Positions 33,899 through 45,235 of a stretch of 64,000 nt of DNA are shown piece after piece. How positions within the stretch are numbered: position 1 is the stretch's first letter; every line of letters starts with the position of its first letter. The position numbers and the translations under genes were made by a program. The notes below the pieces were generated by a model that was given only the letters and a program-made list of their open reading frames with translations, had not been told where the DNA came from and made no database searches. The DNA is from DASXTC01 sp036505635 (GTDB taxonomy: Bacteria > Acidobacteriota > Polarisedimenticolia > JACPZX01 > DASXTC01), in contig DASXTC010000083.1 of NCBI GenBank assembly GCA_036505635.1, positions 3,062-67,061 on the forward strand, read 5' to 3'.

Positions 33899-34750
33899 CT
33901 ACCTCTCGTGAGCCCCTTCCGTGACCGCGGCCTCGGGCTCGACCTCCTTGAGGCGGATCCCCAGGAACTCCTTGAGGAGGTCGCGCAGGTGGATGGCGTC
34001 CACGTCCTCGATGATCCGTCCCTCGAAGGTGACCGACACCGTGCCGCGCTCCTCGGAGATGACGACTGCCACCGCGTCGGTCTCCTCCGAGATCCCGATG
34101 GCCGCGCGATGGCGCGTCCCGAACTCCTTCGACAGCACCGGGTGCGCGGTCAGCGGGAGGAAGCACGAGGCCGCGCGGATGCGTCCCTCCTGAACGACGA
34201 TGGCGCCGTCATGCAGGGGCGAGCCCGGCGAGAAGATGCTGAGGATGAGGTCGTAGGAGAGCAGCGCATCCAGCGCGATCCCGGTCTCGATGTAGTTGCG
34301 CAGGCCCTGCTCCCTCTCCACGATGATGAGGCCCCCGATCTTGCGCGACGACAGCGACGTGGACGCCAGGACCAGCTCGTTGATGAGCGCCTCGCCCTGC
34401 GGACGGCTCAGGAGCCGCGAGAAGGGGTTGCGTCCGAAGCGAGAGAACGCCCTCCGGATCGTGTTCTGGAAGATGACGATGACCGCGAACGGGATCCAGT
34501 AGAGCAGGTACCCGAGGAACCGCTGCACCGTGGTAAGCTGCAGCATCCCCGCGACGAAGTAGGCCGAGATGATGAAGACGACGCCCGTCATCATCTGCAC
34601 GGCGCGCGTCCCCTTGATCAACAGGACGAGCTGGTAGATGAGATAGGCCAGGATCAGGATGTCGGCGACGTCGATCAGCCAGCCGGCCGGGCTCGCGCGC
34701 AGGGCCTCGAAGAGCCCTCTCACCGAGGCGACGACGGCCTGTAATGACAT
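33899..34750 (-). CDS. cdaA: Diadenylate cyclase CdaA (c-di-AMP synthase)
   Basis: A 283-residue protein with three N-terminal helices (about 20-110) and a DisA_N cyclase domain (about 115-255). The catalytic motifs LHDGAIVV and GTRHRAAIG are present. It makes c-di-AMP from two ATP; in other bacteria this signal controls osmolyte transport and cell wall. It is followed by cdaR and glmM, the common order. Confidence 0.95.
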   Translation of the reverse strand: MSLQAVVASVRGLFEALRASPAGWLIDVADILILAYLIYQLVLLIKGTRAVQMMTGVVFIISAYFVAGMLQLTTVQRFLGYLLYWIPFAVIVIFQNTIRRAFSRFGRNPFSRLLSRPQGEALINELVLASTSLSSRKIGGLIIVEREQGLRNYIETGIALDALLSYDLILSIFSPGSPLHDGAIVVQEGRIRAASCFLPLTAHPVLSKEFGTRHRAAIGISEETDAVAVVISEERGTVSVTFEGRIIEDVDAIHLRDLLKEFLGIRLKEVEPEAAVTEGAHER

Positions 34751-34843
34751 TTATCGCTCCGGGCAGGATGGTGGGAGCGCCCCGCGCGTGAACACGGTGG
34801 CTGGCGGCGCCCAAGGGATGTTATCACCCGCCGCGCGGCCCCT

Positions 34844-36081
34844 TCAATCGGATCCGCCCGGGCCCCGTGCCGAGACCGCCTGTGAGAGCCGGGCCGCCAG
34901 CGCCGCGCGCGCCGGGTCGTGCGTCCTCAGGATGTGCGCGCCGCCCAGCGCCGCGATTGTCTCGGCCACCATCGTGGCGTCGGCGCGGGCGGGGCTCGCG
35001 GCCGAAGCGCCCTCCGGGCCCGGCGACATCGCGGCCAGGAACGACTTGCGCGAGACACCGATCACCACGGGTTTCCCCAGTGACACGAACGCCGCCATGT
35101 GCCTTAGGATCGCCATGTTGTCGGCGACGCGCTTGCCGAAGCCGATCCCGGGATCGAGGAGGATCCTCTCGGCGCCGATCCCCGCCTGGAGGGCCGCCTC
35201 CGTCAGACCCATCAGGTCGGCGATGATCTCGGGGATCACGTGCCGGTACAAGGGCGCCTCCTGCATGGACTGCGGCGTTCCCTTCATGTGGTTGATGATG
35301 ACGTGCACGCCCAGATCGGCCGCCGTCGCGCGCATCGAGGGGTCGGCCGCCAGACCGCTCACGTCGTTGATGATCTCGGCGCCCGCCCCCACCGCGGCGC
35401 GGGCGACCTCCGCCTTCATCGTGTCCACCGAGATGTGGACCGTGGGCGGCAGGGCGGCGCGCAGCTTCTCGATGACCCCGACGATGCGCGAGAGCTCCTC
35501 GGCGAGCGGGACGGGCCGCGACGAAGGCCGCGTCGACTCGCCCCCCACGTCGATGATGCGGGCGCCCTCCCGCGCCATCTCCAGCGCGTGAGCGACCGCG
35601 GCGTCGGGTTCGAGGAACTCCCCACCGTCCGAAAACGAGTCGGGCGTGACGTTGAGGATCCCCATCAGGACGGCTCCCGCCTCGCCGGTGAGCGGAAGCT
35701 CGCCGGTCTTGAGGTGCAGCCGGCGCGAGCGCGCCGCCAGCGCGTCGAGCATCCGCTCGAGCGCCCGCGCCACCGGGGGATAGTTGAGCGAGACGTCGCG
35801 GGCGAGAGAGGCCAGGGTCATCGTGTCGGCCGACAGCACCAGCCCTTCGGACCAGTCCTGGCCGTGCCGGTACGGCATCGCCTCGGCCACGGGGATGTCG
35901 AGCAGCCTCGCCTTCTCGCGCAGCCCCTTGAGCTGCCCCATGGTGAGGCCGTCCACCCGAGCCATGTGGGGGAAGTGCGCCCACGAACGAGCCGCGGCGG
36001 CGCCGTACAGACCGAGGTCATCGGCCTCGCGGGAGAGACTGACTGGGGGGACCAGCGATCTGATGAGGAACGCCCGCGGGG

Positions 36082-36085
<4 letters not shown>
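34844..36085 (-). CDS. folP: Dihydropteroate synthase with long N-terminal extension
   Basis: A 413-residue protein; ordinary FolP has about 280. The catalytic part (about 138-400) has MGILNVTPDSFSDGG, GGESTRPS, DTMKAEVA, EIINDVSG, DPGIGFGK and GVSRKSF. It joins para-aminobenzoate to dihydropterin pyrophosphate for folate. Residues 1-130 have no motif I can name. The start overlaps the ftsH stop by four bases, which supports the long form. Confidence 0.92.
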
Positions 36086-38046
<1,961 letters not shown>

Positions 38047-38090
38047 GTCGTTACTCCTTCCCTCGTCCTGCCGGCGGGGGCAATCATTCT

Positions 38091-38195
38091 TCGGGCACGC
38101 CTGCGCGCGCGCCCGCCGCGTGCTCGGCTCCGCGCTCACTCGCCGCCCGGGCCCGGCCCGGGCGACCGGATCGCTCACGAGGGCCCTCAGAACGA
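38091..38195 (+). repeat. Intergenic palindromic repeat, copy B
   Basis: It matches copy A (23341-23446, opposite strand) at about 75% over 105 bases. Hairpin II is CCCGGGCC-C-GGCCCGGG, and hairpin I pairs with one mismatch. It sits upstream of ftsH, between it and tilS. Confidence 0.6.
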
Positions 38196-38320
38196 TCGCC
38201 CCCGCCGATCTCGTGAGCGGTGGAGCCTACGTGGGTGACTTTGCGGTTCCGGCGCCGAAAGGGGTGCCGGATCTGCCGCCAGTCTTCAGCGGGGAGACTG
38301 GGTAACTATATACGTTATGG

Positions 38321-39751
38321 TTACCCCGGGTCCACCCTGGGGTGATAGCTCAAAACCGCCACCGACCGGGTGGAGTCGGTCAGCCTGTAGGGATGCCCGA
38401 TCCGCTCTCCCACGACCCATGCGATACCTACGGGGCCCACGACCAGGGGGATGCGGTCCCGTTTATTTCTTGGCACCTTCCGATCGATCAGAAAGTCGCT
38501 GAGCTTACGGCGTCCCGGCCCCCCGAGTGGGTGAAAAGTGTCACCTGGGAGACGATTGCGGACCACGGCGGTCCGCCCGATGAGGGCGGCGTCGAGGCAG
38601 ACGCGGTCCCCACGGCTCCGCTCCACCTCGACCTGGCCGCAGGGAATGACCGTCGCCTCCAGCTCCCCGCCGAGGCTGTCGTCCGCGACCCGGCCCGGGA
38701 TCGTCAGCGTCATGCTGAAGCGGGCGGCCCGGCGGGCCGTCCGTGCGCGGGCCGGGCCGGCGTCTCCCTCCCTGCCCGCCACAACCAGGTCGGGCCCATC
38801 GAGCAGGGCCATCATCCCTCCCGCAAGGGGCACGGGGTCCCCGGCCGCGCCGCGCGCCGCCAGGCGCAGGACCGCCTCGACCACCGCGTGGCTCGCCCCG
38901 CGCGGGTCCCCCCCCGCTCTCTCGATCGCCAGCCGCACGACCCGGCGGGCCAGCGCGATCGGCAGGGCGCTGACTCCTTCCGCCCCCCGCGCGGGCAGGG
39001 CGATCCGCGGGCCCGCGATCGCCTGACGCTCCACCCATTGCGACGCCATGGCGTCCAGGTACCGGTCCTCCTCGGCAAGAAGCCCGGAGGTCCTCGCCAG
39101 CGTCCTCACGATGGAAGGGTTCAGCCCGGCCAACAACGGAAGGACCTTCGCCCGCACGCGGTTTCTGAGGTACCTCTCGGAGAGGTTCGTCTCGTCCTGG
39201 CGGAATCCCTGGCCGAGCCCCGCCAGGAAGGACCGCGCCTGCCGGCCGGTGATCCCCAGCATGGGACGGATCAGGGGGCCGGGCCCGGCCGGAGCCATGG
39301 CGGAAAGGCCCCGGCGCCCGGCTCCCCGGATCAGGCGCATCAGGAAGGTCTCGGCCTGATCGTCGAGCGTGTGGGCCAGCGCGATCCTCGAGCAACGGGT
39401 CTCGCGCGCGGCCTCTTTCAGCAGCGCGTGGCGCACCGAGCGCAGCGCTTCCTCGCCGCCCGCCTCCATCCTTCTCCTCGCCGCATCGTCGGGCAGGAGC
39501 ACGCGGAGCTCCAGGTCGAGCCGGGACGACAGTTCCTCCACGAAGCGCTGGTCCTCGTCCGAAGCCTCACCGCGAAGCCGATGGTTCACGTGCGCGACGA
39601 TGACCGTCAGCGGGATCTCCCGCGCCATGAGGACGAGAAGCCGGAGCAGCGCGACGGAATCGCCGCCGCCGGAGACGGCGGCCAGCACGCGGTCGCCGGG
39701 CGCGACCAGGGCATGGGCCCTCACCGTCCGGCGGAAGACGCCGAGGATCAT
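38321..39751 (-). CDS. tilS: tRNA(Ile)-lysidine synthase
   Basis: The ATG at 39751 gives 476 residues; an earlier start would run into the tRNA gene. The PP-loop motif SGGGDS (AAVSGGGDSVALL) binds ATP. HVNHRLRGEASDED, ALAHTLDDQAETFLMRLIRG and RNRVRAKVLPLL follow. The C-terminal domain ends GVAWVVGERIGHPYRL-like. It makes lysidine at position 34 of tRNA-Ile(CAT). It heads the minus-strand group with ftsH and folP and lies next to a CAT-anticodon tRNA. Confidence 0.93.
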   Translation of the reverse strand: MILGVFRRTVRAHALVAPGDRVLAAVSGGGDSVALLRLLVLMAREIPLTVIVAHVNHRLRGEASDEDQRFVEELSSRLDLELRVLLPDDAARRRMEAGGEEALRSVRHALLKEAARETRCSRIALAHTLDDQAETFLMRLIRGAGRRGLSAMAPAGPGPLIRPMLGITGRQARSFLAGLGQGFRQDETNLSERYLRNRVRAKVLPLLAGLNPSIVRTLARTSGLLAEEDRYLDAMASQWVERQAIAGPRIALPARGAEGVSALPIALARRVVRLAIERAGGDPRGASHAVVEAVLRLAARGAAGDPVPLAGGMMALLDGPDLVVAGREGDAGPARARTARRAARFSMTLTIPGRVADDSLGGELEATVIPCGQVEVERSRGDRVCLDAALIGRTAVVRNRLPGDTFHPLGGPGRRKLSDFLIDRKVPRNKRDRIPLVVGPVGIAWVVGERIGHPYRLTDSTRSVAVLSYHPRVDPG

Positions 39752-39778
39752 GAGAGGCACGAATGCGGGCGGGGCCAC

Positions 39779-39855
39779 TGGTAGCGGAGGAGGGACTTGA
39801 ACCCCCGACACCGCGGATATGAGCCGCGTGCTCTAACCACCTGAGCTACTCCGCC
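39779..39855 (-). tRNA. tRNA-Met (CAT)
   Basis: A 77-base cloverleaf with CCA; acceptor GGCGGAG pairs with CTCCGCT; the anticodon loop is CTCATAT. The lack of three G-C pairs in the anticodon stem rules out initiator tRNA. It could also be tRNA-Ile2, which uses a modified CAT. Confidence 0.88.
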
Positions 39856-39921
39856 ACCCGGGGAAATTTTTAAGTCTTTAGACTAGGCCAGGTTACAGCG
39901 GGAGTCAAGGCGGGCGGGTGT

Positions 39922-39927
39922 TATACT
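39922..39927 (+). promoter_or_regulatory. -10 box of the heme operon
   Basis: TATACT lies 64 bases upstream of the 56-residue gene start. No good -35 is seen. Confidence 0.35.
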
Positions 39928-39991
39928 CTGCTCGACCGCGCGCCGCGGTGACGATTCGCGTTCTCACCGAAGTCCTACCTGCGAGGGAACG

Positions 39992-40162
39992 GTGGACGAG
40001 AAAGCCTGCTCGAAGTGCGCCGCTACCGGAGAGAAGATCCTCCTCATGAAGTGTCCCATCTGCCACAAGCCCGTGTGCGAGACGTGCCGCTTCAACCGCG
40101 GCGGCCGTCTCTTCTGCGGTCCGTACTGCGCCGACTACTTCTTCTTCGAGGAGGACGAGTGA
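39992..40162 (+). CDS. 56-residue zinc-ribbon-like protein
   Basis: A GTG start after GCGAGGG gives 56 residues with eight cysteines: CSKC, CPIC, CETC, then C...C in FCGPYCADY. Spacing resembles a double zinc ribbon or a cross-brace finger. It ends FFFEEDE. Its stop lies one base before the hemB start, so it is part of the heme operon. The function is unknown; a role in heme or metal control is only an inference. Confidence 0.6.
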   Translation: MDEKACSKCAATGEKILLMKCPICHKPVCETCRFNRGGRLFCGPYCADYFFFEEDE

Positions 40163-40163
40163 G

Positions 40164-41141
40164 ATGGCGAGCTATCCCTCGTCCCGCCCTCGTCGTCTGA
40201 GACGCGGCGAGGCGCTCAGGCGGCTCGTCCGCGAGGCATCCCCCTCGGGCGCGCGATACATCCTCCCCTGCTTCGTCGTTCCGGGTACCGGGATCCGGAG
40301 GGAGATCCTCTCGCTGCCCGGGATCTTCCACCACTCGATCGACTCTCTCGTGAAGGAGGCCGCGGCGGCCTTCGACGAAGGAGTGCAGGGGGTCATCCTC
40401 TTCGGGATCCCCCAGACCAAGGACGCCGCTGGTTCGGGCGCCTACAGCGACGACGGGATCGCGCAGCAGGCCATGCGGGCGCTCAGGGAAAAGGTCCCTG
40501 GGTTGCTGCGCGTGGCGGATGTCTGCCTGTGCGAGTACACCGACCACGGACACTGCGGAGTGCTGGAGCCGTCGGGCGGGGAGGTGGCCAACGACCCGAC
40601 GCTCGAGCTGCTCGGACGTGCGGCGGTCTCGCTGATTCGCGCCGGGGCCGACATCGTGGCCCCATCGGACATGATGGACGGGAGGGTGGCGGCGATCCGC
40701 TCGGCGCTCGACGCGGCTGGCTTCCCGCACGCGCCCATCATGTCGTACGCCGCCAAGTACGCGTCGGTTTTCTACGGTCCCTTCCGCGAGGCGGCCGGGT
40801 CGGCTCCCCGGACGGGTGACCGGCGCGGCTATCAGATGGATCCCGGCAACTCGCGCGAAGCGATGCGGGAGATCGCCCTCGACCTGGAGGAGGGCGCCGA
40901 CATCGTGATGGTGAAGCCGGCGATGCCCTGCCTGGACATCATCCGGATGGCGCGGGAGAGGTTCGACGCCCCCATGGCGGCGTTCCAGGTCAGCGGGGAG
41001 TACGCGATGATCGAGGCGGCGGCGCGGGCCGGGTTGATCGATCGCGAGCGGGCGGTCGCGGAATCGCTCACGTCGATCCGGCGCGCCGGCGCCGACATCA
41101 TCCTCACCTACTACGCGCGCGAGGCGACACGGATCTCATGA
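40164..41141 (+). CDS. hemB: Delta-aminolevulinic acid dehydratase (porphobilinogen synthase)
   Basis: A 325-residue enzyme that joins two aminolevulinate molecules to porphobilinogen. Catalytic lysines lie in MSYAAKYASVFYGPF and MVKPAMPCLD. The cysteine cluster LCEYTDHGHCG matches the zinc-binding type. APSDMMDGRV is also typical. It is coupled with hemL (ATGA-type overlap). Confidence 0.97.
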   Translation: MASYPSSRPRRLRRGEALRRLVREASPSGARYILPCFVVPGTGIRREILSLPGIFHHSIDSLVKEAAAAFDEGVQGVILFGIPQTKDAAGSGAYSDDGIAQQAMRALREKVPGLLRVADVCLCEYTDHGHCGVLEPSGGEVANDPTLELLGRAAVSLIRAGADIVAPSDMMDGRVAAIRSALDAAGFPHAPIMSYAAKYASVFYGPFREAAGSAPRTGDRRGYQMDPGNSREAMREIALDLEEGADIVMVKPAMPCLDIIRMARERFDAPMAAFQVSGEYAMIEAAARAGLIDRERAVAESLTSIRRAGADIILTYYAREATRIS

Positions 41142-42478
41142 TGCCCCCTTCGCGCGGGCCGTCCCGCGTCACCGCCGTCCGGAGGCGGACCCTCTCGGAC
41201 GAGCTGATGGAGCGGGCGCGGCTTCTGATGCCCGGGGGGGTCAACTCCCCGGTGCGGGCCTTCACCGCGGTCGGCGGTTCGCCGGTCTTCATGGCGCGCG
41301 GCAAAGGCTCGCGTTCGTGGGACGTCGACGGCAACGAGTACATCGACTACCTCGGCTCGTGGGGCCCGCTCATCCTGGGTCACGCGCACGGGCCGGTGGT
41401 CGCGGCGCTCGAGCGCGTCGTGCGCGAGGGGACCTCCTTCGGTGCTCCCACGGCCTATGAGGTGGAGCTGGCCTCCCTGGTGACGCAGTGCTTCCCGTCG
41501 ATCGAGATGGTCCGGATGGTCAACTCCGGGACCGAGGCGACCCTGTCCGCGCTGAGGCTCGCTCGAGGGGCCACCGGGCGGGACCTCATCGTCAAGGCCG
41601 AGGGGTGCTACCACGGCCACGTCGACGCGCTCCTCGTCAAGGCCGGGTCGGGCGTGGCGACGCTGGGGATCCCGGGGAGCCCCGGAGTGCCCGAGGCGGT
41701 GGCGAGGCAGACGCTCACGGTTCCCTTCAACGACGCGGGTGCTCTCGAGCGGCTCTTCTCGGAACGGGGAGACGAGATCGCATGCCTGATCCTCGAGCCG
41801 GTGGCGGGCAACATGGGGGTCGTGGCGCCGGCCCCCGGGTATCTCGCCGCGGCGCGGAATCTCACGAAGCGCCGGGGTATCTTACTGATCCTCGACGAGG
41901 TGATGACGGGGTTCCGCGTCGCGCTGGGAGGGGCGCAGGAGCGCTACGGGGTGGCGGCCGACATCACGACGCTGGGCAAGGTGATCGGCGGTGGACTTCC
42001 GGTGGGGGCTTACGGCGGGCGGGCCGACCTGATGCGCAGGGTCGCGCCCGAGGGGCCGATCTACCAGGCGGGCACGTTGTCGGGAAATCCCCTCGCGATG
42101 GCCGCGGGGATCGAGACGGTCAAAGAGCTTCGCCGGCCGGGCTTTTACGAGGATCTGGAGAGGATCTCGGCGCGGCTCGAGGAAGGGCTCGCTGGCGCGG
42201 CGCACGAGGCGGGGATTGCCGTCGTGGTCAATCGCGTCGGTTCGATGATGACGGCGTTCTTCACGGGCGGACCCGTGACCGACTTCGCTTCCGCCGGCAG
42301 GTCCGACACCGCCCGGTACGCGGCGTTCTTCCGGTCGATGCTTTCTTCCGGGATCAGTCTGCCCCCCTCACAGTACGAGGCGCTCTTCCTTTCCGCCGCC
42401 CACTCGGCCGCCGACGTTGACGCCACAATCAGGGCGGCCCGCTCAGCGCTGGCGAGCCTCGGCGGTGACCATGCTTGA
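41138..42478 (+). CDS. hemL: Glutamate-1-semialdehyde 2,1-aminomutase
   Basis: A 446-residue PLP enzyme that makes 5-aminolevulinate from glutamate-1-semialdehyde. GGVNSPVRAF, NSGTEATLSALRLAR, CYHGHVD and the PLP lysine in LGKVIGGGLPVGAYGG are present, with PAGTLSGNPLAMA near. Its presence with hemB shows the C5 pathway. hemA (glutamyl-tRNA reductase) is not in this window. Confidence 0.97.
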   Translation: MMPPSRGPSRVTAVRRRTLSDELMERARLLMPGGVNSPVRAFTAVGGSPVFMARGKGSRSWDVDGNEYIDYLGSWGPLILGHAHGPVVAALERVVREGTSFGAPTAYEVELASLVTQCFPSIEMVRMVNSGTEATLSALRLARGATGRDLIVKAEGCYHGHVDALLVKAGSGVATLGIPGSPGVPEAVARQTLTVPFNDAGALERLFSERGDEIACLILEPVAGNMGVVAPAPGYLAAARNLTKRRGILLILDEVMTGFRVALGGAQERYGVAADITTLGKVIGGGLPVGAYGGRADLMRRVAPEGPIYQAGTLSGNPLAMAAGIETVKELRRPGFYEDLERISARLEEGLAGAAHEAGIAVVVNRVGSMMTAFFTGGPVTDFASAGRSDTARYAAFFRSMLSSGISLPPSQYEALFLSAAHSAADVDATIRAARSALASLGGDHA

Positions 42479-42725
42479 GCTGTTCCAGCACGAAGGGTCT
42501 CCCGATTGCGCGAAGGTCAGGCAGAAGTTGTCCGAGATGATGCTCGATTTCGTCACGCGACAGGTCGGAGCCGACCCGGAGCGCCGCACCCGTCTGAAGC
42601 TGGCCACCGGGCAGACCGAGGTGCCCGCCCTGGTCGATCCAGTGAACGGGATGATCGTGACCGAGGCCGACGACATCATCGCCTATCTGGAAGAAACGCA
42701 TGGGGATCCGAAGACGGCTCCTTGA
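42471..42725 (+). CDS. Small thioredoxin-fold (GST N-terminal-like) protein
   Basis: The ATG at 42471 overlaps the hemL stop by eight bases and gives 84 residues. The pattern LELFQHEGSPDCAKVRQKL and TEVPALVDPVNGMIVTEADD is that of the GST N-terminal/glutaredoxin fold with one cysteine (C13). The cis-proline is in EVPAL. It is a monothiol type; partner unknown. It is translationally coupled to hemL. Confidence 0.75.
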   Translation: MLELFQHEGSPDCAKVRQKLSEMMLDFVTRQVGADPERRTRLKLATGQTEVPALVDPVNGMIVTEADDIIAYLEETHGDPKTAP

Positions 42726-42767
42726 TGTGGCAATCCCTTCCCTCCAGCCTGCAATCTCCAGCCCTTG

Positions 42768-42776
42768 TGCTATATT
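42768..42776 (+). promoter_or_regulatory. Extended -10 promoter of the lipoprotein gene
   Basis: TGCTATATT is an extended -10 element about 65 bases before the ATG at 42841. No clear -35 is seen. Confidence 0.4.
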
Positions 42777-42840
42777 CCACGTGCGGTGGACAGGCGGCCA
42801 GGGGGGTGCGGGCCCTTCCAGGCAGCGGAGGTCGTGAACC

Positions 42841-44070
42841 ATGAAACCGTTTATCACGAAGGCTTTGGGAGCCTTCGGCGCCAGCGCGCTCATTATTTGC
42901 GCGCTCCTCGCCGTCGCCGGCTCCGCGGCCTGCGGCAAAGGCTCCCTCGAGAAGGGGCTGACGGGCCCGGTCCCGTCCAGTCCCGAGGAGTTGATGGCCG
43001 AGCTGCAGACCGAGAAGGAAAAGGTCGACCGCGTCAGCGACGACATGATGAAGCGGATCGAGGCCTTCAACGCCTCGCGGGGGCCCAACGAGAAAAAGCT
43101 CCAGTTCAGCGAGATCTTCTACTCGGACCTGAGCCCCGAGCAGCGCGACGTGCTCGATCAGCTCCTGCAGGAGGAAAAGAGCCCCACCTACAGGAACCTG
43201 CTCTCGAGGATCATCGACGACCGCAAGACGGTGCAGGACCTCCAGGACCGCGTGCTGCGTCTCGAGCAGCAGCTCCCCGACAAGTTCATCATCGCGAAGA
43301 GGGGGGACACCCACTACAAGCTGGCCCATGACTTCCTGTCCGCCCAAGGGGTCACCGAGGAGCAGAGCAAGGAGCTGCTCAACCAGATCGACCTGAGCGA
43401 GGATCTCGTCCCCGGCTTCAAGGTCTGGTACAACTACGACAAGGAGAAGGGCACCTTCAAGACCTACGTCACGCAGGGTGATGCCGGTCAGACTCCGCTG
43501 GCGGTCAAACGGGCCCTCAAGCGCAAGCTGATTGGCGAGCGTGACGCGGCCGTGGCGAAGTCACAGGCGCTCGAACAGACCAAGAACACGCTCGAGCAGG
43601 ACATCGCGCGTCTCGAGGTGGATGTCACGACGCTGGAGGATCGGCGCTCGACGCTGGAGGTCAACGTCGCCGACCTGGAGGGGCGTAACAACCAGCTCCA
43701 GGCGCGGGGCGACCGGTTCGAATCAGACCTGGAGTTCAAGCAGAACTCGCTCTTCTATCACGCCGATTCGGCCAAGGTGCTGGCCGACCAGGGCGTGCTG
43801 AGCCGGTTCCTCAAGAACGTCAAGGACGTGAAGGGCGTGGCCTTCGACGACGCTGTGGACCTCAGGCAGGCCCGCAGCATCACCTTCACCCCGGCGACCT
43901 ACGGTCTGAAGTCAATCAGCGGGCTGGAAGTCCTTCCTGGGGTCTATCAGGAGGGACGTGACTACACCGTGCAGGTGGCCGACGACGGCGGCAACGCCAC
44001 TCTCGTCATCAACGATCCGGAGATCTTCAAGCAGCAGCGGGTGCTCATCTCGCTGCGCGGTCAGAGCTGA
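42841..44070 (+). CDS. Coiled-coil lipoprotein with LysM-like segment
   Basis: A 409-residue protein. A lipoprotein signal ends SAAC with the lipid cysteine at C31. A LysM-like stretch (about 150-200: IIAKRGDTHYKLAHDFL) may bind peptidoglycan. A long coiled coil runs from about 225 to 290 (EQTKNTLEQDIARLEVDVT). The C-terminus is a beta-rich region (LEVLPGVYQEGRDY). A strong terminator follows. The combination suggests a cell-envelope spacer. Confidence 0.8.
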   Translation: MKPFITKALGAFGASALIICALLAVAGSAACGKGSLEKGLTGPVPSSPEELMAELQTEKEKVDRVSDDMMKRIEAFNASRGPNEKKLQFSEIFYSDLSPEQRDVLDQLLQEEKSPTYRNLLSRIIDDRKTVQDLQDRVLRLEQQLPDKFIIAKRGDTHYKLAHDFLSAQGVTEEQSKELLNQIDLSEDLVPGFKVWYNYDKEKGTFKTYVTQGDAGQTPLAVKRALKRKLIGERDAAVAKSQALEQTKNTLEQDIARLEVDVTTLEDRRSTLEVNVADLEGRNNQLQARGDRFESDLEFKQNSLFYHADSAKVLADQGVLSRFLKNVKDVKGVAFDDAVDLRQARSITFTPATYGLKSISGLEVLPGVYQEGRDYTVQVADDGGNATLVINDPEIFKQQRVLISLRGQS

Positions 44071-44094
44071 AGACCGGCCGGTTAGTCTGAGCAT

Positions 44095-44136
44095 GGGGCC
44101 CGGCGCTCCCGCGTGATGGGGGCGCCGGGCCCTTCA
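44095..44136 (+). terminator. Rho-independent-like terminator
   Basis: A 15-bp stem (GGGCCCGGCGC with GCGCCGGGCCC and flanks) with a seven-base loop, followed by CTTCAT. It lies between the lipoprotein gene and the converging DUF6265 gene. Confidence 0.65.
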
Positions 44137-44174
44137 TCCTCCGCGGGAACTCTCCTCAGCGTGGCGCGGGCGGT

Positions 44175-44675
44175 TCAGCGGCCGGAAGCCCCGCCGCAGA
44201 CGGCTCGGCTCATCGAAAAGTCCACTCCCTGCTGCTTGCCCCCCCGCTCCCCTTCGATCCGCGCAAGAAGCGACCCGTCAGGCTGCAGCCGGTAGATGAT
44301 CCGCTGGGGGAAGTCATGGGCTTTGTTCTCGAACACCACCGAGGAATCCGCCACCTCGAGCGAGACGAAGGAGGCCTCCGCCTGCCCCGACGGCTTCGCG
44401 GTGAATATGAGGCGCCCGCCCTCCTCCCGGATCTGCATCTGCTCGTGCTCGCTCGTCGAGCCGCCGGTGACCGTGCGGCCCATCCCGAGCATGGTCCCTC
44501 CGCGCGGCGCCATCCACTGCTCCTCGACGTGTCGCCCGTCGCCGGTGCGCTCCCAGCATCCGGCCAGCCAGGACAACCGCGCGATCGATGGACTCTCCCG
44601 ACCCGCCGCGCTCCCGGCGATGCAGATGAACAGACCGCCCGAGATGACGATGCGCCGCCAGCGCTTCCGGCTCAC
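44175..44675 (-). CDS. DUF6265-family secreted protein
   Basis: A GTG start at 44675 overlaps the previous gene (GTGA) and gives 166 residues. A signal peptide is at about 6-24 (IVISGGLFICIAGSAAG). LSWLAGCWE, EEQWMAPRGGTMLGMGRT, VVFENKAHDFPQRIIYRL and DGSLLARIEG match DUF6265, a small beta-barrel (lipocalin-like) family. The role is unknown. Confidence 0.75.
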   Translation of the reverse strand: MSRKRWRRIVISGGLFICIAGSAAGRESPSIARLSWLAGCWERTGDGRHVEEQWMAPRGGTMLGMGRTVTGGSTSEHEQMQIREEGGRLIFTAKPSGQAEASFVSLEVADSSVVFENKAHDFPQRIIYRLQPDGSLLARIEGERGGKQQGVDFSMSRAVCGGASGR

Positions 44676-45097
44676 GCGCCCTGTCCCCGCGTCTCCTTCT
44701 TGTGCTTCACCGCCGCGGTGATGAGCTCCTGGAGCGCCGTCATGTCGACGTCGGCGAGCCGTTTGATGTAGAGGCACGCTTTGCCGGTCTTGTGCTTGCC
44801 CAGCCTGGCAAGGATTGACCTGTATCGGTCGAAGCCCACCGTGAGGTAGAGGGTCAGGTCCTGCTTGCGGGGCGCGAAGCCCGTCAGGGGCCAGTCCCCC
44901 TCCCGGCCGCTGGCGTATCTGTAGTGGCAGCTGCCGAATCCGACGATCGAGGGGCCCCACATCTCGGGCTCGGCTCCGGTGGTCTGCTTCATGATCCGGA
45001 GCAGGGTCCGGCAATCCTGACGGCGGGTATCGTCGGCGATTCCCTTCAGGAAGTCATCCACGCTCGCATCGGTGCGTTTGGTCTTGAGATCCGCCAT
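44672..45097 (-). CDS. DUF1801 protein
   Basis: The ATG at 45097 follows GGAGGCAGGGG and gives 141 residues; a longer frame to 45184 adds unconvincing sequence. VDDFLKGIADDTRRQDCRTLLRIM and EMWGPSIVGFGSCHYRYASG, then FAPRKQDLTLYLTVG, are typical DUF1801 motifs. The fold is YdhG-like; the biochemical role is unknown. Confidence 0.88.
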   Translation of the reverse strand: MADLKTKRTDASVDDFLKGIADDTRRQDCRTLLRIMKQTTGAEPEMWGPSIVGFGSCHYRYASGREGDWPLTGFAPRKQDLTLYLTVGFDRYRSILARLGKHKTGKACLYIKRLADVDMTALQELITAAVKHKKETRGQGA

Positions 45098-45235
45098 GGG
45101 TACCCCTGCCTCCCGGTCGCGACCGACCACGAATCGAACAATCGACGTTCCCCGACCCACGCCGCGGGCCGGCCGGCGGGTCACGCCCCCGATCTTACAC
45201 GAATGCCCGGCCGGTCCACCAGTGCAGGCCCGGTT

